A DNA stretch of 64,000 bases from CABMKH01 sp040797625 (GCA_052067355.1 JBQHQH010000003.1:163883-227882), one strand, 5' to 3'; shown: positions 17,007-25,964, numbered from the stretch's first letter. Program-made: numbers and translations. The notes: a model not told the origin generated them from the sequence alone.

Positions 17007-17878
17007 TAGGTGAGTTGCTTAAAATAGGTATGACTCTAATTGAAGGGAAGGAATATACAGACCCGATTTTAGAGTCTATACTAGTTTTATCTAGATTATT
17101 AGATGTAGATAAGAGTTATGTATATGTTCATCTAGATGATGAAGTGGGTGAGGATATAGAACATAGATTTATTTGTATTATGAAAAAACGAAAAGAAGGA
17201 TATCCTCTACAATATATCTTTAAGGAAAGAGAATTTATGGGACTTGATTTCTATGTGGAAGAGGGAGTACTTATTCCTAGACCAGAAACGGAATTAATGG
17301 TAGAGTATATTATAGAATATATAGATAAGAATTATAAGGATCAGAATATCAAGGTATTGGATATAGGGTCAGGAAGTGGTGCAATATCCATAAGTATTGG
17401 AAAATATTGTCCAAATGCAAGGGTATATGGAGTAGATATTGGAGATGTACCCATTAAGGTATCCAATATAAATAGGGATAATTATGGATTATCAAATGTA
17501 AGTTTTCACAAGGGCAATATATTTGAACCTTTGGAGAAATTAGACATAGATGATGAGTTTCAGATTATAGCCTCAAATCCACCTTATATTAGAAGTCGAG
17601 ATATAGAGACATTACAAGTAGATGTAAGAGAGTTTGAGCCTAGATTGGCATTAGATGGTGGAGCAGATGGACTAATATTTTATAGAGAGATTAGCAGCAA
17701 AGGGAAAAGATACCTTAAACATGGAGGAATGTTAATCTATGAAATTGGCTATGATCAAGGAAATGATATAAGGGAAATATTGTTAGAACAAGGATTTTCT
17801 AATATATCTATACTGAAAGATTTCCAAGGACATGATAGGGTTATTATTGGATTTCTAGATAAAGGAGCGCCTATATGA
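17000..17878 (+). CDS. prmC: release factor glutamine methyltransferase
   Basis: Methylates the Gln of the GGQ motif in release factors RF1 and RF2 with S-adenosylmethionine. The N-terminal helical domain (about 1-75) is followed by the SAM-binding motif VLDIGSGSGAISI near residue 115 and the substrate motif ASNPPYIRS near 190. The GTG start at 17000 has AGGGAGG 7 bases upstream and overlaps the end of the YqhQ-like gene. Its substrate RF1 (prfA) is encoded two genes downstream, beyond two inserted chromate-transporter genes. Confidence 0.94.
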   Translation: MVIGELLKIGMTLIEGKEYTDPILESILVLSRLLDVDKSYVYVHLDDEVGEDIEHRFICIMKKRKEGYPLQYIFKEREFMGLDFYVEEGVLIPRPETELMVEYIIEYIDKNYKDQNIKVLDIGSGSGAISISIGKYCPNARVYGVDIGDVPIKVSNINRDNYGLSNVSFHKGNIFEPLEKLDIDDEFQIIASNPPYIRSRDIETLQVDVREFEPRLALDGGADGLIFYREISSKGKRYLKHGGMLIYEIGYDQGNDIREILLEQGFSNISILKDFQGHDRVIIGFLDKGAPI

Positions 17879-18396
17879 ATATATTAACTGAACTTTTTAT
17901 ATCTTTTTTTAAGATAGGAGCTTTTAGTTTTGGCGGAGGATATGCAATGCTGCCCTTATTAGAAAAGGAAGTAATCAAGACACATCATTGGATGACAAAG
18001 ACTGAATTTATAGATATATTCGCTATTTCTGAGATGACTCCAGGACCAATAGCAGTAAATGCGGCTACATTTTTAGGATATAAGGTAGGGGGTATAATAG
18101 GTGCAGTTACAGCTACTTTAGCAGTTATACTACCTTCTTTTATAGTGGTTAGCTTGATATTTGTTTTTATAGTTAAGTTTAAAAATTCTCCTTATGTAGA
18201 TTGGATATTTAAGGGAATTAGACCTGTTGTATTTGGGCTTATATTGGCTGCTGGGATTACAGTAGCTAGGACTAGTATTGTAGACATTAAATCTTTTTTA
18301 GTTGGAGTTCTATTGTTTTACTTAGTTACCTTTAGGAAATTTAATCCAATATGGGGTATAATATTGGCAGGAACTCTAGGCGTGATTTTCTTCTGA
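17875..18396 (+). CDS. chrA: chromate-type transporter half, subunit 1
   Basis: One CHR domain of 173 residues with about five to six helices. Family motifs are GAFSFGGGYAMLPLLEKEV at the N-terminus and EMTPGPIAVNAATFLGYKVGG. Full-length ChrA has two CHR halves in one chain; short CHR proteins such as B. subtilis YwrA/YwrB work as pairs of separate genes, as here. The physiological substrate in anaerobes is not known to be chromate. The start ATGA overlaps the prmC stop by 4 bases, so it is translationally coupled. Confidence 0.9.
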   Translation: MNILTELFISFFKIGAFSFGGGYAMLPLLEKEVIKTHHWMTKTEFIDIFAISEMTPGPIAVNAATFLGYKVGGIIGAVTATLAVILPSFIVVSLIFVFIVKFKNSPYVDWIFKGIRPVVFGLILAAGITVARTSIVDIKSFLVGVLLFYLVTFRKFNPIWGIILAGTLGVIFF

Positions 18397-18410
18397 GGAG
18401 GTGGCGATCT

Positions 18411-18959
18411 ATGTTGTGGGAAATGTTTTTGACTTTCTTTAAAATAGGAGCTTTTACCTTTGGTGGAGGATTTGCTATGATTCCCATTATTCAACAGGAG
18501 ATTGTAGAGAAAAAGGGCTGGATAAAAGAAGAGGATTTTATAGATACTATTTCTATAGCTCAATCTGCACCGGGACCAGTGGCAGTAAATTCAAGTATAT
18601 TTGTAGGATATAAGATAAAGGGATTTTCTGGCGCATTGATTTGCACACTAGGGACAGTATTGCCTTCTTTTATCACCATTTTATTGATTGCAAAATTTTT
18701 CTATCAATTTAAAGATAATCATATTGTAGAAAAAATTTTTTTAGGAATTAGGCCTGCAGTTGTAGCACTTATATTCTCTGCTGTATATAGATTGTCATAT
18801 AAGTCACACTTTAACTATATAGGACTATCTATTGCATTTATTACGACATTGGTAATAGTATTTTTTAATATAAATCCAGTATATGCAGTGATATGTGGTG
18901 GATTAGGATCAGTATTGTTCAATCGATATAATAAGAGTAAAGGTAATGAAGGACAGTGA
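18411..18959 (+). CDS. chrA: chromate-type transporter half, subunit 2
   Basis: Second CHR-domain protein, 182 residues, paralogous to the gene just upstream: GAFTFGGGFAMIPIIQQEIV matches its GAFSFGGGYAMLPLLEKEV, and APGPVAVNSSIFVGYKIKG matches its PGPIAVNAATFLGYKVGG. The frame opens at 18351, but a GAGGAGG site lies 9 bases before the ATG at 18411. The two are 14 bases apart and probably form a heterodimer. prfA follows closely, so the pair is embedded in the release-factor operon. Confidence 0.9.
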   Translation: MLWEMFLTFFKIGAFTFGGGFAMIPIIQQEIVEKKGWIKEEDFIDTISIAQSAPGPVAVNSSIFVGYKIKGFSGALICTLGTVLPSFITILLIAKFFYQFKDNHIVEKIFLGIRPAVVALIFSAVYRLSYKSHFNYIGLSIAFITTLVIVFFNINPVYAVICGGLGSVLFNRYNKSKGNEGQ

Positions 18960-18972
18960 AAGGGGTTTTCTT

Positions 18973-20034
18973 ATGTTAGAGAAATTAGATTTTATTGAAA
19001 AAAAATATAAAGAACTGACAGATAGGATGATGGATCCAGATCTTATAAATGATCTACTAGAATGGCAGAATGTAATGAAAGAGCATGCAGAGATAGAACC
19101 TATTGTCATGAAATATCGAGAATATACTAATGTCAGTGAAGAACTTGAAGATGCAAAGGAAATGCTCTATGAAAAGTTGGAAGATGACATGAGAGAAATG
19201 GTAAAAGAAGAGGTAAAAGACTTAGAGGAATCTTTGGCATCTATAGAAGAAGAGTTAAAAATACTATTACTTCCAAAGGACCCTAATGATCATAAAAATG
19301 TTATCGTAGAGATCCGTGCAGGAGCAGGTGGAGATGAAGCAGCTTTATTTGCAGGAGTATTGTTTAGAATGTATTCTATGTATGCAGAATCCAAGAACTG
19401 GAAGATAGAAGTTATGAATACCAATGCCATAGGCATAGGTGGATATAAGGAAGTAATCTTTATGATAAAGGGTAAAGGTGCATATAGTAGATTAAAATAC
19501 GAATCTGGAGTTCACAGAGTTCAAAGGGTGCCAGAAACAGAGTCAAGTGGTAGAATTCACACTTCAACAGCTACAGTTGCAGTTTTACCAGAGGCAGAAG
19601 ATGTGGACATAGATATTCAAGAAAAGGACATTAAGATAGATACCTATAGATCTTCTGGGGCTGGAGGACAGCACGTCAACACTACGGACTCTGCTATTAG
19701 AATAACTCACTTACCTACTGGGATCGTAGTATCATGTCAAGATGAAAAGAGTCAGATTAAAAATAGAGAAAGAGCCATGACTATATTAAAGACTAGACTA
19801 TATGATAAGATGATTAGTGATCAGGCGGCAGAAATAGCTGAGGAGAGAAGAGGGCAAGTAGGCACCGGAGACAGATCAGAGAGGATAAGAACTTACAATT
19901 ATCCTCAAGGTAGAGTCACAGATCATAGGATAAATTTAACTCTTCACAAATTAGGAAATATAGTAGATGGAGACTTAGATGAAATAATTGAAGCATTAGT
20001 AACTACAGATCAAGCGGAAAAACTTAGACAATAG
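18973..20034 (+). CDS. prfA: peptide chain release factor 1
   Basis: Recognises UAA and UAG and triggers peptide release. 354 residues. The GGQ loop is in RSSGAGGQHVNTTDSAIR near residue 230; the codon-recognition PxT-type segment lies in the HRVQRVPETESSGRIHTS region. The longest frame starts at 18946, but MLEKLDFIEKKY at 18973, with AAGGGG 7 bases before it, is the conserved N-terminus. PrmC, which methylates the GGQ glutamine, is encoded upstream in the same operon. Confidence 0.97.
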   Translation: MLEKLDFIEKKYKELTDRMMDPDLINDLLEWQNVMKEHAEIEPIVMKYREYTNVSEELEDAKEMLYEKLEDDMREMVKEEVKDLEESLASIEEELKILLLPKDPNDHKNVIVEIRAGAGGDEAALFAGVLFRMYSMYAESKNWKIEVMNTNAIGIGGYKEVIFMIKGKGAYSRLKYESGVHRVQRVPETESSGRIHTSTATVAVLPEAEDVDIDIQEKDIKIDTYRSSGAGGQHVNTTDSAIRITHLPTGIVVSCQDEKSQIKNRERAMTILKTRLYDKMISDQAAEIAEERRGQVGTGDRSERIRTYNYPQGRVTDHRINLTLHKLGNIVDGDLDEIIEALVTTDQAEKLRQ

Positions 20035-20040
20035 ATTAAG

Positions 20041-20055
20041 GGGAGGATTTCCTCT
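20041..20055 (+). other. small hairpin between prfA and tsaC
   Basis: GGGAGG pairs with CCTCTC around a 4-base loop, followed by TATTTTC. Too short and weakly T-tailed to call a terminator with confidence. Confidence 0.25.
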
Positions 20056-20082
20056 CTATTTTCATATAAAAGAGGGTTGAGT

Positions 20083-21126
20083 ATGAATACTAAGATATTG
20101 AAGATAGATAAAGATAATATAGATAGAGAAATGATTTTAGAATCTGCTAATGTCATAAGAGAAGGTGAATTAGTAGCATTTCCTACAGAGACGGTTTATG
20201 GTTTAGGGGCCAATGGATTAGATGAAGATGCAGTTAAAAAGATATATATAGCAAAGGGAAGGCCAAGTGACAATCCTCTAATATTGCATATTAGTTCTAG
20301 GGAAGAATTACAGCCATTGGTAAAGGATATTCCACCTATAGCTTATAAGTGTATGGAGAGATTTTGGCCAGGTCCTCTTACGATGATATTCAAGAAAAGT
20401 GAAATAATACCAAGTATCATAACTGGGGGATTGGATACTGTGGCAATTAGGATGCCAAGTCATCCTATTGCGTCTGCTCTTATTTCAGCATCTGGAGTGC
20501 CTATAGCTGCGCCATCAGCTAATACTTCAGGAAGGCCTAGTCCTACTAATGCAGAACATGTAATGGAGGATATGAAGGGGAAAATTCCAATAATAATAGA
20601 TGGTGGAGATACTGGTATAGGATTAGAATCTACAGTCTTAGATCTATCAGTGGAAAATCCTATGATACTAAGACCAGGTGGTATAACTCTTGAAGACTTA
20701 AGGGAAATTATACCTAATGTTACTCAAGATAGGAGTATAGTGCAAAAGAATGTAGTACCTAAGTCACCTGGACAGAAATATCGCCACTATGCACCTAAGG
20801 CTGAAATGATATTGTTTACTGGAAGAGTAGATGACATGGTAGAAGAGATAAATAATCGTGTAGATAAATTAATATTTCAGGGGAAAAAAGTAGGGATTAT
20901 AGCTACAGATGAGACTAAAAATAGATATAATAGGGGATTAGTAGTAGTATCTGGTTCTAGGAAAGAACCTGAAACTATAGCTGCCAATTTATTTTCAGTA
21001 ATAAGAGGATTCGATAAAGAGGATATAGAAATAATATTAGCAGAAGGAGTGGCTGTAGATAATATAGGTATGGCCATAATGAATAGAATGATTAAGGCTG
21101 CTGGTGGAAAGGTAATCAATCTTTAA
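20083..21126 (+). CDS. tsaC: L-threonylcarbamoyladenylate synthase (TsaC/Sua5)
   Basis: Makes threonylcarbamoyl-AMP from threonine, bicarbonate and ATP for the t6A37 modification of ANN-decoding tRNAs. It is the long Sua5 form of 348 residues: YrdC domain at about 1-210 with PTETVYGLGANG, KGRPSDNPLILH and APSANTSGRPSPT, then a linker (KSPGQKYRHYAPKAE) and the Sua5 C-terminal Rossmann-like domain. AGAGGG lies 6 bases before the ATG at 20083; an in-frame TTG at 20077 is too close to it. Order tsaC, phosphatase, rpiB parallels B. subtilis ywlC, ywlE, ywlF. Confidence 0.95.
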   Translation: MNTKILKIDKDNIDREMILESANVIREGELVAFPTETVYGLGANGLDEDAVKKIYIAKGRPSDNPLILHISSREELQPLVKDIPPIAYKCMERFWPGPLTMIFKKSEIIPSIITGGLDTVAIRMPSHPIASALISASGVPIAAPSANTSGRPSPTNAEHVMEDMKGKIPIIIDGGDTGIGLESTVLDLSVENPMILRPGGITLEDLREIIPNVTQDRSIVQKNVVPKSPGQKYRHYAPKAEMILFTGRVDDMVEEINNRVDKLIFQGKKVGIIATDETKNRYNRGLVVVSGSRKEPETIAANLFSVIRGFDKEDIEIILAEGVAVDNIGMAIMNRMIKAAGGKVINL

Positions 21127-21140
21127 GGAGTGAACGTAGT

Positions 21141-21584
21141 ATGAATATATTATTTATCTGTACGGGGAATACCTGCAGAAGTCCTATGGCTGAAGGTATA
21201 CTTAGAGAATTAGCAAAGAAGAAGGGCTTAGATATTAAAGTGAAGTCTGCTGGATTAGTTGCTACAGAAGATGGAGATATCTCTAGAGATGCAATTTCAA
21301 CTTTAAAGGATATAGGAATAGATATATCAGATATAAGGTCAAAATCAGTCAATGAAGATTTAATTAAGGAAGCAGATTTAATACTTACCATGTCACAAAG
21401 ACATAAGGGAAATTTGACGCTAAAATATCCATACATAAGAGAAAAAATATTTTTGCTCAATGAATATGCCTTTGATATGAATAAAGATGTAGTGGATCCT
21501 TTTGGAATGGGTAGAAAATATTATGAAGAGACAAGAAATGAGATATATAGAGCAATAGAAGAGATTTTGGATAGTAAATATTAG
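21141..21584 (+). CDS. low-molecular-weight protein phosphatase (YwlE-like)
   Basis: 147 residues. The P-loop CTGNTCRS at residues 7-14 has the Cys-x5-Arg catalytic pair, and the general acid Asp is in VVDPFGM near residue 118. In YwlE the residue after the two invariant positions is Thr (GNTCRS), and this is associated with phospho-arginine rather than phospho-tyrosine specificity. The same GNTCRS is seen here, so protein-arginine phosphatase activity is plausible. I saw no McsB in the window. Fourteen bases separate it from tsaC. Confidence 0.9.
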   Translation: MNILFICTGNTCRSPMAEGILRELAKKKGLDIKVKSAGLVATEDGDISRDAISTLKDIGIDISDIRSKSVNEDLIKEADLILTMSQRHKGNLTLKYPYIREKIFLLNEYAFDMNKDVVDPFGMGRKYYEETRNEIYRAIEEILDSKY

Positions 21585-21600
21585 GAATTATATATTTAAT

Positions 21601-21635
21601 TATTAATTGTAAATTGTGCATTGTGAATTGAATAA
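21601..21635 (+). repeat. heptamer-like intergenic repeat R2
   Basis: Imperfect units of the type ATTGTGA/ATTGTAA, ending GTGAATTGAAT. Related stretches lie at 51441, 62891 and inverted at 43821. Confidence 0.45.
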
Positions 21636-21649
21636 GAAAGGATGATTAT

Positions 21650-22081
21650 ATGAAGATAGGTATTGGAAGTGACCATGGGGGATTTGAACTAAAGGAACAT
21701 ATAAAGCAATATTTGGAAGAAGAAGGCGTAGAATATATAGATTATGGGACTAATTCCACTGAATCAGTAGACTATCCTGATTTTGGAAAAAGAGTGGCAG
21801 AGGCTGTCATATCTGATGAAGTAGATAGAGGAATTGTAATATGTGGAACAGGGATAGGTATATCTATAGCTGCAAACAAGGTGAAGGGAATTAGATGTGC
21901 ATTATGTGGAGATACTTTTTCAGCTAGAATGAGTAGAGCTCACAATGATGCTAACGTACTTGCATTGGGAGGCAGAGTATTGGGAGTAGGTCTGGCTTTG
22001 GATATAGTTAAGGAATTTTTGCAAGGTGAATTCGAAGGAGGAAGACACGCAAAAAGGATAAATAAAATTAATGAAATTTAA
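21650..22081 (+). CDS. rpiB: ribose-5-phosphate isomerase B
   Basis: Interconverts ribose-5-phosphate and ribulose-5-phosphate. 143 residues. The substrate motif GSDHGGFELKEHI is at the N-terminus, the catalytic Cys is in IVICGTGIGIS near residue 65, and HNDANVLALGGR holds the conserved His/Asn. AAAGGATG precedes the ATG. It follows the phosphatase gene as ywlF does in B. subtilis and supplies pentose phosphate to upp, the next gene. Confidence 0.95.
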   Translation: MKIGIGSDHGGFELKEHIKQYLEEEGVEYIDYGTNSTESVDYPDFGKRVAEAVISDEVDRGIVICGTGIGISIAANKVKGIRCALCGDTFSARMSRAHNDANVLALGGRVLGVGLALDIVKEFLQGEFEGGRHAKRINKINEI

Positions 22082-22091
22082 TGCTGATTTG

Positions 22092-22100
22092 TGATATAAT
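22092..22100 (+). promoter_or_regulatory. extended -10 upstream of upp
   Basis: TGATATAAT, 37 bases before the upp ATG. No clear -35. Confidence 0.45.
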
Positions 22101-22137
22101 CTTAAATGGTAAAATTTATTAAGGAGGGAGTTTTAAT

Positions 22138-22767
22138 ATGGGTAAAGTTGTTGTTTTGGATCATCCTCTAATTAAACATAAACTAACTTATATTAGAGAT
22201 AAAAATACTGGTTCAAAGGAATTTAAGGAACTGGTTTCAGAAGTCTCTATGTTGATGGGATATGAGGTTACTAGGGATATGGAATTAGAGGAGATTGAGA
22301 TAGAAACTCCTATAACTAAGATGAAATCACAAGTTATAGCAGGAAAAAAAGTTGGACTAGTACCTATTTTAAGGGCTGGATTAGGTATGGTAGAGGGTAT
22401 GTTGAGTCTACTACCAGCTGCAAAAGTTGGTCATATTGGTCTTTATAGAGATCCAGAGACTCTTAAGCCTGTAGAATATTATTGCAAATTGCCTACAGAT
22501 ATAGAGGAGAGAAAGTTAATAGTATTGGATCCTATGTTAGCTACAGGAGGTTCTGCATCTGCAGCTATTCAATTCTTAAAAGATAGAGGAGCACAAAATA
22601 TTAAATTAGTATGTTTAATAGCAGCTCCAGAAGGATTAAAAGCAGTACAAGATGCACATCCAGATGTAGATATCTATCTAGCACATATTGATGAAAAACT
22701 CAATGAAGATGCATATATAGTTCCAGGGTTGGGAGATGCTGGAGATAGATTATTTGGTACAAAATAG
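22138..22767 (+). CDS. upp: uracil phosphoribosyltransferase
   Basis: Pyrimidine salvage: uracil plus PRPP gives UMP and pyrophosphate. Exactly 209 residues, the usual length. The uracil and PRPP signatures are VPILRAGLGMVEGML, VGLYRDPET-like IGLYRDPETL, the PRPP loop LDPMLATGGSASAAI, and the C-terminal PGLGDAGDRLFGTK. AAGGAGGGAG lies before the ATG. It supplies UMP that PyrG ultimately turns into CTP. Followed by a hairpin terminator. Confidence 0.97.
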   Translation: MGKVVVLDHPLIKHKLTYIRDKNTGSKEFKELVSEVSMLMGYEVTRDMELEEIEIETPITKMKSQVIAGKKVGLVPILRAGLGMVEGMLSLLPAAKVGHIGLYRDPETLKPVEYYCKLPTDIEERKLIVLDPMLATGGSASAAIQFLKDRGAQNIKLVCLIAAPEGLKAVQDAHPDVDIYLAHIDEKLNEDAYIVPGLGDAGDRLFGTK

Positions 22768-22770
22768 TAG

Positions 22771-22792
22771 AGGGGCAGTATTTGCTGCCCCT
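22771..22792 (+). terminator. hairpin terminator after upp
   Basis: AGGGGCAG and CTGCCCCT, an 8-bp GC-rich stem with a 6-base loop. The tail is TATAATTAATT, not a pure T run. Confidence 0.6.
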
Positions 22793-22822
22793 TATAATTA
22801 ATTAGAAGGAGAGAGATTTACT

Positions 22823-23854
22823 ATGGAGAGCTATATTCTACCATTTTTTGTAGCAGCATTCATATCTCTTATAATGACACCTTTAGTAAGGAGATTGGCT
22901 ATTAAAATAGGGGCTTTAGATATACCCAAAGATGATCGGCGTGTACACAATAAGCCTATGCCTTTAATAGGAGGACTAGCCATATATATTGCAGTAATAG
23001 TTGCATCATTACTATTCTTACCTATAGATAAGTCTCTTACATCCATAATAGTAGGGGGAACTATTATAGTATGTTCTGGAATCATAGATGATATGAAGGG
23101 TATGAGCCCAAAGGTAAAACTTATCTTTCAGATATTAGCTGGATTAATCCTTATATTTGGAGATGTAAAGGTGGATTTTATAACTAATCCGTTTTCTTCC
23201 AATAACATATTACTAGATTTGAAGTGGTTTTCTATACCTATTACCTTATTTTGGATAGTAGGAATTACAAATACATTGAATTTAATAGATGGATTAGATG
23301 GATTATCAGCAGGAGTAGCTATGATTTCAAGTCTTTCACTTATGTTAGTAGCAGGAAAATTTGAAAATATTAATGTTACAATTTTATCTGGGATAGTAGG
23401 AGGAGCATGTCTAGGATTTTTACCTTATAATTTCAATCCTGCAAAGATATTTATGGGAGATACAGGGGCATTGTTCTTAGGGTTTATGTTGGCAGCTATA
23501 TCAATAGAAGGGGTAATGAAGAGTGTAGCTACCATAGCTATTATAGTACCTATATTGATATTAGGTGTGCCTATATTCGATACTACCTTTGCTATATTTA
23601 GGAGATTATTAAGTGGTCAATCTATTGTGTCAGCGGACAAGGGGCATCTTCATCATAGATTGTTAAATAAGGGATTTTCACAGAGACAAACTGTATTGAT
23701 ACTATATGGGATATCTGCAGTATTTGGAATCTTTGCAGTTATTGTAGCTAAGGCAAATAGCAAACAAGCTGTATATCTATCTGTAATATTATTCTTAGTG
23801 ACTATTTTAGTCTCAGCAAAGTTAGGACTATTCCAAAAGAATACAAAAAAATAA
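22823..23854 (+). CDS. tagO: undecaprenyl-phosphate GlcNAc-1-phosphate transferase (TagO/WecA type)
   Basis: Integral membrane enzyme that attaches GlcNAc-1-phosphate to undecaprenyl phosphate, starting teichoic acid or other wall glycopolymers. 343 residues with about ten helices. Cytoplasmic motifs: KPMPLIGGLA, DDMKGMSPKVK (the Asp pair), TNTLNLIDGLDGLSAG, KIFMGDTGALFLGF, and the sugar-specificity motif SADKGHLHHRLL, whose His pattern separates WecA/TagO from MraY. The mnaA epimerase gene follows at 12 bases and uses the same nucleotide sugar, which supports a wall-polymer role. Confidence 0.92.
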   Translation: MESYILPFFVAAFISLIMTPLVRRLAIKIGALDIPKDDRRVHNKPMPLIGGLAIYIAVIVASLLFLPIDKSLTSIIVGGTIIVCSGIIDDMKGMSPKVKLIFQILAGLILIFGDVKVDFITNPFSSNNILLDLKWFSIPITLFWIVGITNTLNLIDGLDGLSAGVAMISSLSLMLVAGKFENINVTILSGIVGGACLGFLPYNFNPAKIFMGDTGALFLGFMLAAISIEGVMKSVATIAIIVPILILGVPIFDTTFAIFRRLLSGQSIVSADKGHLHHRLLNKGFSQRQTVLILYGISAVFGIFAVIVAKANSKQAVYLSVILFLVTILVSAKLGLFQKNTKK

Positions 23855-23866
23855 GAGGTGAATTAA

Positions 23867-24985
23867 TTGAAAAATATAAAGGTCATGACTGTATTTGGTA
23901 CTAGACCAGAGGGGATCAAGATGGCACCTATAATAAAGGAGATGGAAAAGAGAGAGGAGATACAGAGTGTAATATGTATCACTGCTCAACATAGGGACAT
24001 GTTAGATCAAGTGCTCAATATATTTAAGATAACTCCAGATTACGATTTAAATATATTTGAACCTGGACAAAGTCTCACTAAGATAACCACTAGGGCACTA
24101 GAGGGGTTAGAACAAGTAATCATCAAAGAGATGCCAGATGTTCTATTAGTTCAAGGTGATACAACTACAGTATTTGCTGGAGCTTTGGCGGGTTTTTACC
24201 AAAAGGTAAAAGTTGGTCACGTGGAAGCTGGGCTTAGATCTGGAAATATATTTTCTCCATATCCAGAAGAGGCAAATAGAATGCTTACTGGAATACTTAC
24301 AGAATATCATTTTGCACCTACAGAGAGGAATAGGGAAAATCTTATAAAAGAAAACTATCCAGAGAGCAAGATATTTATCACTGGGAATACAGTTATAGAT
24401 GCCTTAAAATATGTAATCAAAGATGACTATGATTTTGATAATGAGTTGTTAAATGATCTAGACTATAAAGATAAGAGGATTATACTACTGACATCACATA
24501 GAAGAGAAAATATTGGTAAGCCTATGGAAAACATTTTTACTGCTATAAGAGATGTAGTAAATAAGTATACAGATGTGGAAGTAGTATTCCCAGTACATCT
24601 AAATCCAAAAGTAAGGGAAATTGCCAATAGGATTTTAGGAGATAATTCTAAAGTACATCTAATAGATCCATTGGACTATGAACCTTTTACAAATCTAATG
24701 GCTAGGGTTCATCTAGTGGTTACAGATTCAGGTGGTTTACAGGAGGAGGCTCCTACTTTAGGAAAGCCAGTATTAGTAGTAAGAGAAGAGACAGAGAGAC
24801 CTGAAGGTGTGGAAGCTGGAACTGCGAAATTAGTAGGGACAAGATATGAAAATATATACAAGAACTTGAATCTATTGTTGTCAGATAGGACTGAATATGA
24901 AAAGATGGCTAAGGCTGTGAATCCATATGGAGATGGAAGGGCAGCTAAGCGAATAGTAGATATTATAGTGGAAGATAATAGATAA
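23867..24985 (+). CDS. wecB: UDP-N-acetylglucosamine 2-epimerase (non-hydrolysing)
   Basis: Converts UDP-GlcNAc to UDP-ManNAc for wall teichoic-acid linkage units or secondary wall polymers. 372 residues. Motifs include VFGTRPEGIKMAPII, the HVEAGLRSGNIFSPYPEEANR block, the catalytic-region TSHRRENIGKPM, and VTDSGGLQEEAPTLGKPVLV. The start is a TTG at 23867 with AGAGGTG upstream. In B. subtilis mnaA likewise sits between upp and the atp operon. The upstream gene makes the lipid-linked GlcNAc. Confidence 0.95.
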   Translation: MKNIKVMTVFGTRPEGIKMAPIIKEMEKREEIQSVICITAQHRDMLDQVLNIFKITPDYDLNIFEPGQSLTKITTRALEGLEQVIIKEMPDVLLVQGDTTTVFAGALAGFYQKVKVGHVEAGLRSGNIFSPYPEEANRMLTGILTEYHFAPTERNRENLIKENYPESKIFITGNTVIDALKYVIKDDYDFDNELLNDLDYKDKRIILLTSHRRENIGKPMENIFTAIRDVVNKYTDVEVVFPVHLNPKVREIANRILGDNSKVHLIDPLDYEPFTNLMARVHLVVTDSGGLQEEAPTLGKPVLVVREETERPEGVEAGTAKLVGTRYENIYKNLNLLLSDRTEYEKMAKAVNPYGDGRAAKRIVDIIVEDNR

Positions 24986-25011
24986 TTTTATTTAGAAAGA
25001 AGGGTCAAAGC

Positions 25012-25914
25012 TTGAAAATAGTCATAGCTTTAGGAGGAAATGCTCTGGGAAATAACCCCAAGGAACAATTAGAGTTAGTGAGAAAAAGTGCAAAATCTAT
25101 AGTAGATCTCATTGAAGATGGTCATGATGTGGTTTTAACCCATGGAAATGGACCTCAGGTTGGAATGATAAACAATGGTCTATCTCAGGTTCCGTTTGCA
25201 GAATGTAATGCAATGAGTCAAGGTTACATAGGTTATCATTTGCAAAATGGAATAAGAGAAGAGATGTTAAAGAGAAACATAGATAGATCTATTGCAACAA
25301 TAGTTACTCAAGTATTAGTTGATAAAGATGACCCAGCTTTTAAAAGACCTACTAAACCAATAGGTGGATTTTATAGTAGAGAAGAGGCGGAAAGATTAGC
25401 TAAAGAAACTTCTTATACATTTGTTGAAGATTCAGGAAGAGGATATCGTAGAGTAGTATCTTCTCCTAGACCAATAGATATAGTAGAATTGGATATGGTC
25501 TCCACTCTAGTAGAAAACAATTATATTGTAATTACTGTAGGTGGTGGTGGAATACCAGTATATAGAGAAGGAAACAGATTGATAGGTATCGATGCTGTCA
25601 TAGATAAGGATTTTGCCTCTGCCAAACTAGCAGAAAAATTAGATGCGGATTATTTAATAATATTAACTGCCGTAGAGAAAGTCGCCATAAATTATGGTAA
25701 AGAAGACGAAAAGTGGATTTCTAGATTAGATATAGAGTCGGCAAATAGGTATATAGATGAAGGACATTTTGCTTCTGGCTCTATGTTACCAAAGGTAGAA
25801 GCAACTATGGAATTTGTTCAATCAAAGAAAGGAAGAAAAGCTTTAATAACATCTTTGGAGAAAGCAGCATTAGGAATAAAAGGAAAAGCAGGTACAATTA
25901 TTGAGTATAGATAA
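25012..25914 (+). CDS. arcC: carbamate kinase
   Basis: Makes ATP and carbamate from carbamoyl phosphate and ADP in fermentative arginine, citrulline or purine-type catabolism. 300 residues, amino-acid-kinase fold. Motifs are KIVIALGGNALG, THGNGPQVGMINNG, VITVGGGGIPVYR, AVIDKDFASAKLAEKLDAD and GSMLPKVEA. TTG start at 25012 with AGAAGGG upstream. No arginine deiminase or ornithine carbamoyltransferase is nearby, so its carbamoyl-phosphate source lies elsewhere. It follows wecB after 26 bases and ends in a strong double terminator. Confidence 0.95.
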   Translation: MKIVIALGGNALGNNPKEQLELVRKSAKSIVDLIEDGHDVVLTHGNGPQVGMINNGLSQVPFAECNAMSQGYIGYHLQNGIREEMLKRNIDRSIATIVTQVLVDKDDPAFKRPTKPIGGFYSREEAERLAKETSYTFVEDSGRGYRRVVSSPRPIDIVELDMVSTLVENNYIVITVGGGGIPVYREGNRLIGIDAVIDKDFASAKLAEKLDADYLIILTAVEKVAINYGKEDEKWISRLDIESANRYIDEGHFASGSMLPKVEATMEFVQSKKGRKALITSLEKAALGIKGKAGTIIEYR

Positions 25915-25950
25915 TTAATATCTCAAGTTGAAGAGATATTAATTATTTTA
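25913..25950 (+). terminator. arcC terminator, first hairpin
   Basis: AATTAATATCTC and GAGATATTAATT form a perfect 12-bp stem with an 8-base loop, followed by ATTTTAT. It overlaps the arcC stop codon. Confidence 0.75.
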
Positions 25951-25964
25951 TAATATACAGTGAA

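Noticed and set aside
21141..21584. Arsenate reductase as identity of the small phosphatase
   Set aside because: The P-loop CTGNTCRS and the position after tsaC fit a YwlE-type phosphatase; the extra redox Cys pair of thioredoxin-coupled arsenate reductases is absent.
25012..25914. arcC as part of an arginine deiminase operon
   Set aside because: No arcA, arcB or arcD gene in the window; its neighbours are cell-wall and ATP synthase genes.
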